64,000 bases of DNA. Source: Thermus thermophilus HB8 (GTDB lineage: Bacteria; Deinococcota; Deinococci; Deinococcales; Thermaceae). Shown one piece after another: positions 31,999-40,596 of this stretch (position 1 is its first letter; every line of letters starts with the position of its first letter). The stretch is taken from the NCBI RefSeq assembly GCF_000091545.1, contig NC_006461.1, forward strand, positions 867,564 to 931,563. Direction: 5' to 3'. The notes under the pieces were generated by a model. The model saw only the letters and a list, made by a program, of their open reading frames with translations. It did no database searches and was not told the origin of the DNA. Both the position numbers and the translations under genes were made by a program.

Positions 31999-32042
31999 CG
32001 GGGAGAGAAGTCACAAGCCGAATAAATCGTGAATAAAATCAC
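31990..32042 (+). repeat. Dispersed ~50-bp repeat, copy 2
   Basis: Same orientation as copy 1. It has GGGGAGAGAA, CACAAGC and AATCGTGA-N6-TCAC (GTGA 32029, TCAC 32039). It starts where the permease remnant ends and stops 25 bases before mpgS. Confidence 0.6.
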
Positions 32043-32067
32043 TAGGAGAGCCTTGTACACTGGGGGC

Positions 32068-33243
32068 ATGCGTCTGGAGATTCCCAACCACACCGAGCGC
32101 TTCGGCGTCGTCCGGCTCCACGAGGTGCAACGCATTTTGGAGCTGGACTCCGGGCGCGTGCGGGACGAGTCCCCGGCCGTGGGGCTCCGCCGGCTGGACG
32201 ACGCCGACCTCAGGGACGTCCTGGAGCAGACGGCCATCGTGGTGCCCACGCGGAACGAGCGCCTGAAGCTCCTGGAAGGCGTCCTCTCCGGGATCCCCCA
32301 CGAGGCCCTCATCCTCGTGGCCTCCAACAGCAGCCCCGACCGCTTCCAGATGGAGCGGGACCTCCTGGAGGAGTTCGCCCACCTCACCGAGCGGCCGGCC
32401 CTCATCTTCCACCAGAAGGACCCCGCCCTTGCCGAGGCCCTGCGGGCAGGGGGCTACCCTCACCCCATTGGGGAGGATGGCCTCGTACGGAGCGGGAAGG
32501 CGGAGGGGATGATCCTGGCCTTGGTCTTCGCCGCCCTTTCCGGCAGGCGCTACGTGGGCTTCATTGACGCCGACAACTACTTCCCTGGGGCCGTCTGGGA
32601 GTACGTCCGGGCCTACGCCGCGGGCTTCCTCATGGCCAAGACGCCCTTCGCCATGGTGCGCATCCTCTGGCGCTACAAGCCGAAGCTCACCGAGGACGAA
32701 GGGGTGGTCTTCCGCCGCTACGGCCGGGTCTCCGAGCGGAACAACCGGGCCCTCAACCAGCTCATCGGCGGCGTGAGCGGCTTTGAGACGGACGTGGTCA
32801 AGACGGCGAACGCCGGGGAGCACGCCATGAGCCTCGGCCTGGCCCTCCGCCTCCCCTTGGCCTCCGGCTACGCCGTGGAGCCCCAGGAGTTGGTCTCGCT
32901 TTTGGAGCTCTACGGCGGGGTCTTCCCCTTGGAGGACGAGGAGGTGTTGCAGCACGGGGTGGAGATCTTCCAGATTGAGACCCGGAACCCCCACCTCCAC
33001 GAGAACAAGGGGGACGAGCACATCCGCGACATGCTCCTCGCCTGCCTCGCCACCGTGTACCACTCCAAGCTGGCCACGGAGGAGGTGCGGCAGAGCGTGC
33101 TGGAGGAGCTCCAGGCCGCAGGCGCCTTGGCTCCCGGGGAGGAGCCCCCGCCTCCCGTCCTCTACCCGCCCCTCTCCAGCCTGGACCTCCAGGCGGTGCG
33201 CAAGGCGCTTCGGGGCCACCTCTCCCGCTTCCGGGTGCCATGA
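32068..33243 (+). CDS. mpgS: Mannosyl-3-phosphoglycerate synthase
   Basis: The 391-residue GT55 glycosyltransferase opens MRLEIPNHTERFGVVRLHEV and carries IVVPTRNERLKLLEGVL near residue 66, SSPDRFQMERDLL and the metal-binding FIDADNYFPGAVWEY near 165. It joins GDP-mannose and 3-phosphoglycerate to mannosyl-3-phosphoglycerate, the first step to the compatible solute mannosylglycerate made under salt stress. Sequence and length match the T. thermophilus enzyme I recall. ATG 32068 is used; an earlier in-frame ATG at 32029 lies in the dispersed repeat. The stop overlaps mpgP by 4 bases. Confidence 0.95.
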   Translation: MRLEIPNHTERFGVVRLHEVQRILELDSGRVRDESPAVGLRRLDDADLRDVLEQTAIVVPTRNERLKLLEGVLSGIPHEALILVASNSSPDRFQMERDLLEEFAHLTERPALIFHQKDPALAEALRAGGYPHPIGEDGLVRSGKAEGMILALVFAALSGRRYVGFIDADNYFPGAVWEYVRAYAAGFLMAKTPFAMVRILWRYKPKLTEDEGVVFRRYGRVSERNNRALNQLIGGVSGFETDVVKTANAGEHAMSLGLALRLPLASGYAVEPQELVSLLELYGGVFPLEDEEVLQHGVEIFQIETRNPHLHENKGDEHIRDMLLACLATVYHSKLATEEVRQSVLEELQAAGALAPGEEPPPPVLYPPLSSLDLQAVRKALRGHLSRFRVP

Positions 33244-34019
33244 TCGTCTTCACCGACTTGGACGGAACCCTCTTGGACGAGCGGGGAGAGCTCGGCCCCG
33301 CCCGGGAGGCCCTGGAGCGCCTCCGGGCCCTGGGGGTGCCCGTGGTCCCGGTCACGGCCAAGACGCGGAAGGAGGTGGAGGCCTTGGGCCTCGAGCCCCC
33401 CTTCATCGTGGAAAACGGGGGAGGCCTCTACCTCCCCCGCGACTGGCCCGTGCGGGCGGGAAGGCCCAAGGGGGGCTACCGGGTGGTTTCCCTGGCCTGG
33501 CCCTACCGGAAGGTGCGGGCCAGGCTAAGGGAGGCCGAGGCCCTGGCGGGGCGGCCCATCCTGGGCTACGGCGACCTCACCGCAGAGGCCGTGGCCCGCC
33601 TCACGGGGCTTTCCCCGGAGGCGGCGCGGCGGGCCAAGGCGCGGGAGTACGACGAGACCCTGGTCCTCTGCCCCGAGGAGGTGGAGGCGGTTCTTGAGGC
33701 CCTGGAGGCCGTGGGGCTGGAGTGGACCCACGGGGGGCGCTTCTACCACGCCGCCAAGGGGGCGGACAAGGGCCGGGCGGCGGCCCGGCTCAGGGCCCTG
33801 TGGCCCGACCCCGAGGAGGCCCGCTTCGCCGTGGGGCTTGGGGACAGCCTGAACGACCTTCCTCTCTTCCGGGCCGTGGACCTGGCGGTCTACGTGGGCC
33901 GGAGGGACCCCCCGGAGGGGGTCCTGGCCACGCCGGCGCCGGGCCCCGAGGGGTTCCGCTACGCGGTGGAGCGCTACCTCCTCCCCCGGCTCAGCCGGCG
34001 AGGAGGGAGCGGGCCCTGA
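33240..34019 (+). CDS. mpgP: Mannosyl-3-phosphoglycerate phosphatase
   Basis: A 259-residue HAD-superfamily Cof-type phosphatase with VFTDLDGTLLDERGEL (nucleophile Asp near residue 6), VVPVTAKTRKEVEALG near 36, IVENGGGLYLPRDW near 55, KGADKGRAAARL near 178 and GLGDSLNDLPLF near 199. It dephosphorylates mannosyl-3-phosphoglycerate to mannosylglycerate. It is translated from an ATGA overlap with mpgS. Its 3' end overlaps the convergent PucR-type gene by 29 bases. Confidence 0.95.
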   Translation: MIVFTDLDGTLLDERGELGPAREALERLRALGVPVVPVTAKTRKEVEALGLEPPFIVENGGGLYLPRDWPVRAGRPKGGYRVVSLAWPYRKVRARLREAEALAGRPILGYGDLTAEAVARLTGLSPEAARRAKAREYDETLVLCPEEVEAVLEALEAVGLEWTHGGRFYHAAKGADKGRAAARLRALWPDPEEARFAVGLGDSLNDLPLFRAVDLAVYVGRRDPPEGVLATPAPGPEGFRYAVERYLLPRLSRRGGSGP

Positions 34020-35364
34020 GGGCCAGGTGGACCCGGGCCAGGGTCTCGGGGGCGCTCAAGGGGCCGATCCGCTCCTCCACCCGCTTCAGGCGGTAGCGGA
34101 GGGTGTTGGGGTGGACGTGGAGGGCACGGGCCGCCTCCTCCAGGGTGGCGCTTTCCATGTAGACCTCCAGGGTGCGGAGAAGCTTAGGGGGGAGGGGGAG
34201 GAAGCGCTCCACCAGGGCCTTGAGGTCCTCAGGGGATTGCTGCAGGAGGACGAAGGCCACGGGGTCAAGGCCCGCGAAGGAGAGGGCCTCGCCGGGACGG
34301 GCGGCCTTGAGGGCGATGAGGGCCTCGCGGTAGGCCTCCTGGACCTCGCCGCCGGCGTGCACCGCCGAGTAGCCCAGGCGGCTTCCTGGGGGAAGGGCCT
34401 GAAGGAGGCGCTCCGCCTCCCGCCTCGGGTTGTGCACCTGCCACATGGCGGCCACCCGGTTTCCCCGGGCCGTGAGGAGGTAGGGGACGCCGAGCCGGTC
34501 CAGGTAGGCCCCAACGCGGCGGCGGAGCTCCAGGGTGGCCTCCCGCCTCCGCTCTTCCGCCAGGCGGTGCCGCCCCAAGACGGCGGGCGGCTCCACCAGG
34601 GCGAGGACCCACTCCACCCCCTCCACGAAGCCGAAGGCGAAGAGCCTTTCCGGGTCGGCCTCGCCCAGGATGAGCCCTTCCAATAGGGCCCCCCCCAGGG
34701 TCTCCTCCTGCATGCGCTCCACGCTCCGCTCCCGGGCGCGGAGCCTTAAGAGCCGCGCCGCCACCTCCAAAAGCCCCCAGGCCCGGAGGAGGTCTTCCTC
34801 CTCCCCGTAGGCCACGAGGAGGCCCTCCCCCGCCTCGAGGGCCGCCCAGCCCCGCCCCGTCCCCGGCTCCTTGGGGTGCCGGGCGGGGACGGGCCCGGCG
34901 AAGCCCAGGACCTCCCCCCAGGGGGCCACGTGGGCCAGGGCGAGCCCCGTGGCCTGGTGCAGGACCTCCAGAAGGGCGCGTTCAGGGAGCTTCAGGAAGA
35001 GGTCCAGTAACCCCGCCAGGGCCATCCCGGGGGCCAGGGCGAAGAGGCGGAGGGCGAGGGCCCGCTCCAGGCTTTCCCGCTTGAGCCAGGGGGGGTAGAG
35101 GGCGAAGCCCAGGCCCTCCCGCTCGGCGAAGGCCAAAAGCTCGGGGTCCGGCTCCGGGAGGAGGAAGCCCGCGGCGTTGCGGTAGCGGTAAAGCCCCTCC
35201 TGGGGCCGGAAGAGGAGGAGGGCCCCTTCGGGGGAGAGGAGAGGCCTGGGCGCCGGGAGGAGGTAGAGGACGGGCCGGGGGGAAGGGCGGAGGACCTCGA
35301 GGCCCAGCCCCCCCACCAGGGCGTCAAAGGAGGTGTCTTTGGGAACAAAGTTTCCCTCTTTCAT
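33991..35364 (-). CDS. PucR/CdaR-type transcriptional regulator
   Basis: A 457-residue regulator. The last ~60 residues form the PucR C-terminal helix-turn-helix: YMESATLEEAARALHVHPNTLRYRLKRVEERIG. The preceding region (about 250-390) resembles the GGDEF-like domain of CdaR/PucR proteins, and the N-terminal 200 residues may be the sensor. It diverges from the 4-hydroxyphenylacetate operon, so it is the likely activator of that operon; this is inferred from position only. ATG 35364 is used because the longer frame crosses the shared promoter region. Confidence 0.8.
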   Translation of the reverse strand: MKEGNFVPKDTSFDALVGGLGLEVLRPSPRPVLYLLPAPRPLLSPEGALLLFRPQEGLYRYRNAAGFLLPEPDPELLAFAEREGLGFALYPPWLKRESLERALALRLFALAPGMALAGLLDLFLKLPERALLEVLHQATGLALAHVAPWGEVLGFAGPVPARHPKEPGTGRGWAALEAGEGLLVAYGEEEDLLRAWGLLEVAARLLRLRARERSVERMQEETLGGALLEGLILGEADPERLFAFGFVEGVEWVLALVEPPAVLGRHRLAEERRREATLELRRRVGAYLDRLGVPYLLTARGNRVAAMWQVHNPRREAERLLQALPPGSRLGYSAVHAGGEVQEAYREALIALKAARPGEALSFAGLDPVAFVLLQQSPEDLKALVERFLPLPPKLLRTLEVYMESATLEEAARALHVHPNTLRYRLKRVEERIGPLSAPETLARVHLALRARSLLAG

Positions 35365-35511
35365 TGTTGTTTTCCACGATACCACGGCCCCTAAGGGATG
35401 CGGGGGCGGGAGGTTTTGTGCGAAAAGACAAACTCTTCCGCGTTTTTGTCTAAGCCGCCGGTTGCCCCCGGCGGCCCGCCCCCGCATCCTGGGAGGCGAA
35501 AGGAGCCCAGC
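35365..35511. promoter_or_regulatory. Divergent control region of the 4-HPA operon
   Basis: AGACAAA (35426-35432) and TTTGTCT (35445-35451) form a 7-bp inverted repeat with a 12-base spacer, midway between the divergent regulator and the catabolic operon; it is the best candidate for the PucR-type protein's site. GGAG (35501-35504) serves the first gene. A clear -10/-35 pair could not be fixed. Confidence 0.5.
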
Positions 35512-36411
35512 ATGTTCCGCGGTTCCATACCGCCCCTACCCACACCCTTTCGGCGCGGCCGGTTGGACGAGGAGGCCCTAAGGCGCCTCGTGGAGCGGGT
35601 CGTCCAGGGGGGCTCCCACGGCGTGAGCGTGGGGGGCACCACGGGCGAGCCCGGCACCCAGACCCTGGAGGAGAGGAAGCGGGCCATAGAGGTCGTCCTG
35701 GACCAGGTGGCGGGCCGCGTTCCCGTGATCCCGGGGACCGGGGCGCTTCGCCTGGAGGAGACCCTGGAGCTCACCCGCTTCGCCAAGGAGGCCGGGGCCC
35801 AGGGGGCCATGGTCATCGTCCCCTACTACGTCAAGCCCAACCAGGAGGGGCTTTACCGCTACTTCGCCGAGGTGGCGAGGACCGTCCCCGACTTTCCCCT
35901 CCTCATCTACAACATCCCGGGAAGGGCCGGGGTGGAGATCGCCCCCAAGACCGTGGGGCGCTTGAGGCGGGACTTCCCCAACATCGTGGGCCTCAAGCAC
36001 TCCTCCAAGGACCTGGAGTACCTCTCCCACCTCTTTTTGGAGGCGGGGCGGGACTTTCTCGTCTTCTGCGGCCTGGAAAGCCTCACCCTCCCCATGATGA
36101 GCCTGGGGGCGGTGGGGACCATCGCCGCCACCGCCAACTGGCTCCCCAAGGAGGTGGCCCTCCTCTGCGAAAAGGCCCTCGCCGGGGACTACCAGGGGGC
36201 GCGGGAACTCCACTTCCACCTCCTCGAGGCCAACGAGGCCATCTTCTGGGACACGAACCCCATCCCCTTAAAAACCGTCCTCTCCTGGATGGGGCTACTG
36301 GAAAAGGAGTGGCGGCCCCCCTTGGGCCCCACCACCCCGGAGGTGGAGGAGAGGCTCAGGCGGATGGCCGAGCGCTACGGCCTCCTCCCCAAGGAGAAGG
36401 AGGCGGCGTGA
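35512..36411 (+). CDS. DapA-family aldolase/lyase of the 4-hydroxyphenylacetate operon
   Basis: A 299-residue TIM-barrel protein of the dihydrodipicolinate synthase superfamily: PPLPTPFRRGRLDEEALRRL, SVGGTTGEPGTQTLEER near 42, YYVKPNQEGLYRYF near 106, IYNIPGRAGVEI near 132 (Tyr) and GLKHSSKDLEYL near 160 carrying the Schiff-base Lys. Because it leads an hpa operon, it probably acts on a keto acid from the homoprotocatechuate pathway and not on lysine synthesis; HpcH/HpaI-type aldolases normally hold that place. The role is inferred from context. Confidence 0.78.
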   Translation: MFRGSIPPLPTPFRRGRLDEEALRRLVERVVQGGSHGVSVGGTTGEPGTQTLEERKRAIEVVLDQVAGRVPVIPGTGALRLEETLELTRFAKEAGAQGAMVIVPYYVKPNQEGLYRYFAEVARTVPDFPLLIYNIPGRAGVEIAPKTVGRLRRDFPNIVGLKHSSKDLEYLSHLFLEAGRDFLVFCGLESLTLPMMSLGAVGTIAATANWLPKEVALLCEKALAGDYQGARELHFHLLEANEAIFWDTNPIPLKTVLSWMGLLEKEWRPPLGPTTPEVEERLRRMAERYGLLPKEKEAA

Positions 36412-37148
36412 AGCTCGCCCGGTTTCTCGCCAAGGGAAGGGTCCACCAGGGGGTTTACCGGGAAGGCCTCCTCCTGGACGAGGCGGGGGAGGCCCACAGG
36501 CCCGAGGACGTCACCTGGCTCCTCCCCTTCACCCCGGGGAAGATCCTGGGCGTGGCCTTGAACTACGCCGATCACGCCGAGGAGCTCGGCCTCTCCCGCC
36601 CCGAGGAGCCCGCCCTCTTCTGGAAGCCCAACACGAGCCTCCTCCCCCACAAGGGGGTGGTCCTCTACCCCAAGGGGGCGAGGTTCGTCCACTACGAGGT
36701 GGAGCTCGCCGTGGTGGTGGGCCGCCCCATGAAGCGGGTGAGGGCCAAGGACGCCCTGGACTACGTCCTGGGCTACACCATCGCCAACGACCTCGTGGCC
36801 CGGGACTACGTGACCAACACCTTCCGCCCCCCCATCCGGGCCAAGGGGCGGGACACCTTCCTCCCCCTGGGGCCCTTCCTCGTGGTGGAGGAGGTGGAAG
36901 ACCCCCAGGACCTTTGGCTTCGGGCCTACGTGAACGGGGAGCTCAGGCAGGAGGGGCACACCTCGAGGATGCTCTACTCCGTGGCGGAGCTTCTGGAGTT
37001 CATCTCCGAGTTCATGACCCTGGAGCCCTACGACGTCCTCCTCACCGGCACCCCCAAGGGGATCAGCCAGGTGCGGCCCGGGGACGTGATGCGTTTGGAG
37101 ATTGAGGGCCTTGGGGCCCTGGAGAACCCCATAGAGGAGGAGCCATGA
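36408..37148 (+). CDS. Fumarylacetoacetate hydrolase-family protein (HpaG/HpcE-like)
   Basis: About 246 residues from GTG 36408 (4-base overlap with the upstream stop). FAH-family motifs are present: KILGVALNYADHAEELG near residue 43, FVHYEVELAVVVGRP near 85 with metal-binding Glu residues, IANDLVARDYV near 120, KGRDTFLPLGPFLV near 145 and LLTGTPKGISQVRPGD near 213. In 4-HPA catabolism this family isomerises or decarboxylates 5-carboxymethyl-2-hydroxymuconate products. HpcE is usually a fused double domain; here only one is present. Confidence 0.85.
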   Translation: MKLARFLAKGRVHQGVYREGLLLDEAGEAHRPEDVTWLLPFTPGKILGVALNYADHAEELGLSRPEEPALFWKPNTSLLPHKGVVLYPKGARFVHYEVELAVVVGRPMKRVRAKDALDYVLGYTIANDLVARDYVTNTFRPPIRAKGRDTFLPLGPFLVVEEVEDPQDLWLRAYVNGELRQEGHTSRMLYSVAELLEFISEFMTLEPYDVLLTGTPKGISQVRPGDVMRLEIEGLGALENPIEEEP

Positions 37149-38692
37149 GGTACGCGGACCGGGTGGCCGGGATTTCCTGGGAGACGATTGAGGAGGTGCG
37201 CCGGCGCCTCAAGGAAAGGCCCGCCCTCCACTTCATCGCCGGGGAGTTCGTTCCCTCGGAAAGCGGGGAGACCTTCCCCTCCCTAGACCCCGCCACGAAC
37301 GAGGTCTTGGGCGTGGCGGCGAGGGGCGGGGAGAGGGAGGTGGACCGGGCGGCCAAGGCGGCCCACGAGGCCTTCCAAAGGTGGAGCCGCACCAAGGCCA
37401 AGGAGAGGAAGCGCTACCTCTTGAGGATCGCCGAGCTCATAGAGAAGCACGCGGACGAGCTCGCCGTGATGGAGTGCCTGGACGCGGGGCAGGTCTTAAG
37501 GATCGTCCGGGCCCAGGTGGCCCGGGCGGCGGAGAACTTCGCCTTCTACGCCGAGTACGCCGAGCACGCCATGGAGGACCGGACCTTCCCCGTGGACCGG
37601 GACTGGCTCTACTACACCGTGCGGGTTCCCGCGGGGCCCGTGGGGATCATCACCCCCTGGAACGCCCCCCTGATGCTCTCCACTTGGCGCATCGCCCCCG
37701 CCTTGGCCTTTGGGAACACCGTGGTCCTGAAGCCCGCGGAGTGGAGCCCCTTCACCGCCACGAAGCTCGCGGAGATCCTAAAGGAGGCGGACCTCCCCCC
37801 GGGGGTCTTCAACCTGGTCCAGGGCTTTGGCGAGGAGGCGGGGGCGGCCTTGGTGGCCCACCCCCTCGTCCCCCTCCTCACCCTCACCGGGGAGACGGAG
37901 ACGGGGAAGATCGTCATGCGCAACGCCGCAGACCACCTCAAGCGCCTCTCCCCGGAGCTCGGCGGCAAAAGCCCCGCCCTGGTCTTCGCCGACGCCGACT
38001 TGGAGAGGGCCCTGGACGCCGTGGTCTTCCAGATCTTCTCCTTCAACGGGGAAAGGTGCACGGCAAGCTCCAGGCTCCTCGTGGAGGAGAAGATCTTTGA
38101 GGACTTCGTGGGGAAGGTGGTGGAAAGGGCCAGGGCCATCCGGGTGGGCCACCCCCTGGACCCCGAGACCGAGGTGGGGCCCCTGATCCACCCCGAGCAC
38201 CTCCAAAGGGTCCTGGGCTACGTGGAGGCGGGGAAGCGGGAAGGGGCGAGGCTCCTCGTGGGCGGGGAGCGGGCCAAGACCTCCTTCCGGGGGGAGGACC
38301 TCTCCCGGGGGAACTACCTCCTTCCCACGGTTTTCGTGGGGGAGAACCACATGAAAATCGCCCAGGAGGAGATCTTCGGGCCCGTCCTCGTGGCCATCCC
38401 CTTCAAGGACGAGGAGGAGGCCCTAAGGAAGGCGAACGACACCAAGTACGGCCTTGCCGCCTACGTCTTCACCCGGGATCTGGAAAGGGCCCACAGGCTC
38501 GCCTTGGAGCTCGAGGCGGGGATGGTCTACTTGAACAGCCACAACGTCCGCCACCTGCCCACGCCCTTCGGCGGGGTGAAGGGAAGCGGGGACCGGAGGG
38601 AGGGCGGCACCTATGCCCTGGACTTCTACACCGACCTCAAGACCATCGCCCTTCCCCTCCGCCCCCCGCACGTGCCCAAGTTCGGGAAGTAA
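37145..38692 (+). CDS. hpaE: 5-Carboxymethyl-2-hydroxymuconate semialdehyde dehydrogenase
   Basis: A 515-residue aldehyde dehydrogenase. Landmarks: PVGIITPWNAPLMLSTW near residue 165, LKPAEWSPFTATKLAEI near 197, LTGETETGKIVMRNAADHLK near 247, ELGGKSPALVFADADLE near 274 (catalytic Glu) and FNGERCTASSRLLV near 308 (catalytic Cys). Placement between the FAH-family gene and hpaB identifies it as the NAD-dependent CHMS dehydrogenase of homoprotocatechuate meta-cleavage. It overlaps the upstream gene by 4 bases. Confidence 0.9.
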   Translation: MRYADRVAGISWETIEEVRRRLKERPALHFIAGEFVPSESGETFPSLDPATNEVLGVAARGGEREVDRAAKAAHEAFQRWSRTKAKERKRYLLRIAELIEKHADELAVMECLDAGQVLRIVRAQVARAAENFAFYAEYAEHAMEDRTFPVDRDWLYYTVRVPAGPVGIITPWNAPLMLSTWRIAPALAFGNTVVLKPAEWSPFTATKLAEILKEADLPPGVFNLVQGFGEEAGAALVAHPLVPLLTLTGETETGKIVMRNAADHLKRLSPELGGKSPALVFADADLERALDAVVFQIFSFNGERCTASSRLLVEEKIFEDFVGKVVERARAIRVGHPLDPETEVGPLIHPEHLQRVLGYVEAGKREGARLLVGGERAKTSFRGEDLSRGNYLLPTVFVGENHMKIAQEEIFGPVLVAIPFKDEEEALRKANDTKYGLAAYVFTRDLERAHRLALELEAGMVYLNSHNVRHLPTPFGGVKGSGDRREGGTYALDFYTDLKTIALPLRPPHVPKFGK

Positions 38693-38704
38693 GGGAGGTA
38701 GCCC

Positions 38705-40150
38705 ATGGCAAGGACCGGAGCGGAGTACATCGAGGCCTTGAAGACCCGTCCCCCCAACCTCTGGTACAAGGGGGAGAAGGTGGAGGACCCCACCACCCAC
38801 CCCGTCTTCCGGGGGATCGTGCGCACCATGGCCGCCCTCTACGACCTGCAGCACGACCCCCGCTACCGGGAGGTCCTCACCTACGAGGAGGAGGGGAAGC
38901 GGCACGGGATGAGCTTCCTCATCCCCAAGACCAAGGAGGACCTGAAGCGGAGGGGGCAGGCCTACAAGCTCTGGGCCGACCAGAACCTGGGGATGATGGG
39001 GCGGAGCCCCGACTACCTCAACGCCGTGGTCATGGCCTACGCGGCGAGCGCGGACTACTTCGGAGAGTTCGCCGAGAACGTCCGGAACTACTACCGGTAC
39101 CTCCGGGACCAGGACCTCGCCACCACCCACGCCCTCACCAACCCCCAGGTGAACCGGGCGAGGCCTCCCTCGGGCCAGCCCGACCCCTACATCCCCGTGG
39201 GGGTGGTGAAGCAGACGGAGAAGGGGATCGTGGTCCGGGGGGCCCGGATGACGGCCACCTTCCCCCTGGCGGACGAGGTCCTCATCTTCCCCTCCACCCT
39301 CCTCCAGGCGGGAAGCGAGAAGTACGCCCTGGCCTTCGCCCTTCCCACCTCCACCCCGGGCCTCCACTTCGTCTGCCGGGAGGCCCTGGTGGGCGGGGAC
39401 AGCCCCTTTGACCACCCCCTCTCCAGCCGGGTGGAGGAGATGGACTGCCTGGTGATCTTTGACGACGTCCTCGTCCCCTGGGAGAGGGTCTTCATCCTGG
39501 GGAACGTGGAGCTCTGCAACAACGCCTACGCGGCCACGGGCGCCCTGAACCACATGGCCCACCAGGTGGTGGCCCTGAAGACGGCGAAGACCGAGGCCTT
39601 CCTTGGGGTGGCGGCCCTCATGGCCGAGGGCATCGGGGCGGACGTCTACGGCCACGTGCAGGAGAAGATCGCCGAGATCATCGTCTACCTCGAGGCCATG
39701 CGCGCCTTCTGGACGAGGGCGGAGGAGGAGGCCAAGGAGAACGCCTACGGCCTCTTGGTCCCGGACCGGGGCGCCTTGGACGGGGCCAGGAACCTCTACC
39801 CGAGGCTTTACCCCAGGATCCGGGAGATCCTTGAGCAGATCGGGGCTTCCGGCCTCATCACCCTCCCCTCGGAGAAGGACTTCAAGGGGCCCCTCGGCCC
39901 CTTCCTGGAGAAGTTCCTCCAGGGGGCGGCCCTCGAGGCCAAGGAGCGGGTGGCCCTCTTCCGCCTGGCCTGGGACATGACCCTCTCCGGCTTCGGGGCG
40001 AGGCAGGAGCTCTACGAGCGCTTCTTCTTCGGCGACCCCGTGCGCATGTACCAGACCCTCTACAACGTCTACAACAAGGAGCCCTACAAGGAGAGGATCC
40101 GCGCTTTCCTCAAGGAAAGCCTCAAGGTCTTTGAGGAGGTCCAGGCGTGA
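38705..40150 (+). CDS. hpaB: 4-Hydroxyphenylacetate 3-monooxygenase, oxygenase subunit
   Basis: The 481-residue protein matches the FADH2-dependent HpaB family: MARTGAEYIEALKTRPPNLW at the start, PYIPVGVVKQTEKGIVVRGA near 160, MTATFPLADEVLIFPS near 182 and VLVPWERVFILGNVELCNN near 255. It hydroxylates 4-hydroxyphenylacetate to homoprotocatechuate with reduced FAD from HpaC. The T. thermophilus enzyme has been structurally studied. GGGAGG precedes the ATG. It overlaps hpaC by 4 bases. Confidence 0.95.
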   Translation: MARTGAEYIEALKTRPPNLWYKGEKVEDPTTHPVFRGIVRTMAALYDLQHDPRYREVLTYEEEGKRHGMSFLIPKTKEDLKRRGQAYKLWADQNLGMMGRSPDYLNAVVMAYAASADYFGEFAENVRNYYRYLRDQDLATTHALTNPQVNRARPPSGQPDPYIPVGVVKQTEKGIVVRGARMTATFPLADEVLIFPSTLLQAGSEKYALAFALPTSTPGLHFVCREALVGGDSPFDHPLSSRVEEMDCLVIFDDVLVPWERVFILGNVELCNNAYAATGALNHMAHQVVALKTAKTEAFLGVAALMAEGIGADVYGHVQEKIAEIIVYLEAMRAFWTRAEEEAKENAYGLLVPDRGALDGARNLYPRLYPRIREILEQIGASGLITLPSEKDFKGPLGPFLEKFLQGAALEAKERVALFRLAWDMTLSGFGARQELYERFFFGDPVRMYQTLYNVYNKEPYKERIRAFLKESLKVFEEVQA

Positions 40151-40596
40151 AAGAGGCCTTCAAGGAGGCCCTCGCCCGCTTCGCCAGCGGGGTCACGGTG
40201 GTGGCGGCCAGGCTTGGGGAGGAGGAAAGGGGGATGACGGCCACCGCCTTCATGTCCCTAAGCCTCGAGCCCCCCCTCGTGGCCCTGGCGGTGAGCGAAC
40301 GGGCCAAGCTCCTCCCCGTCCTCGAGGGGGCGGGGGCCTTCACCGTAAGCCTCCTCCGCGAGGGGCAGGAGGCGGTCTCCGAGCACTTCGCGGGAAGGCC
40401 CAAGGAGGGAATCGCCCTGGAGGAGGGGAGGGTGAAGGGGGCCCTCGCCGTCCTCCGCTGCCGCCTCCACGCCCTCTACCCCGGGGGGGACCACCGGATC
40501 GTGGTGGGCCTGGTGGAGGAGGTGGAGCTCGGGGAGGAGGGGCCTCCTTTGGTCTACTTCCAAAGGGGCTACAGGAGGTTGGTATGGCCATCGTGA
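40147..40596 (+). CDS. hpaC: 4-Hydroxyphenylacetate 3-monooxygenase, flavin reductase subunit
   Basis: A 149-residue flavin reductase-like protein: FASGVTVVAARLGEEERGMTATAF near residue 12, SLEPPLVALAVS near 40, GAFTVSLLREGQEAVSEHFAG near 63 and DHRIVVGLVEEVELGE near 118. It uses NADH to reduce FAD for HpaB. It starts GTG 40147 inside the hpaB stop region and overlaps hpaD by 13 bases, so the three genes are translationally coupled. Confidence 0.93.
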   Translation: MKEAFKEALARFASGVTVVAARLGEEERGMTATAFMSLSLEPPLVALAVSERAKLLPVLEGAGAFTVSLLREGQEAVSEHFAGRPKEGIALEEGRVKGALAVLRCRLHALYPGGDHRIVVGLVEEVELGEEGPPLVYFQRGYRRLVWPS

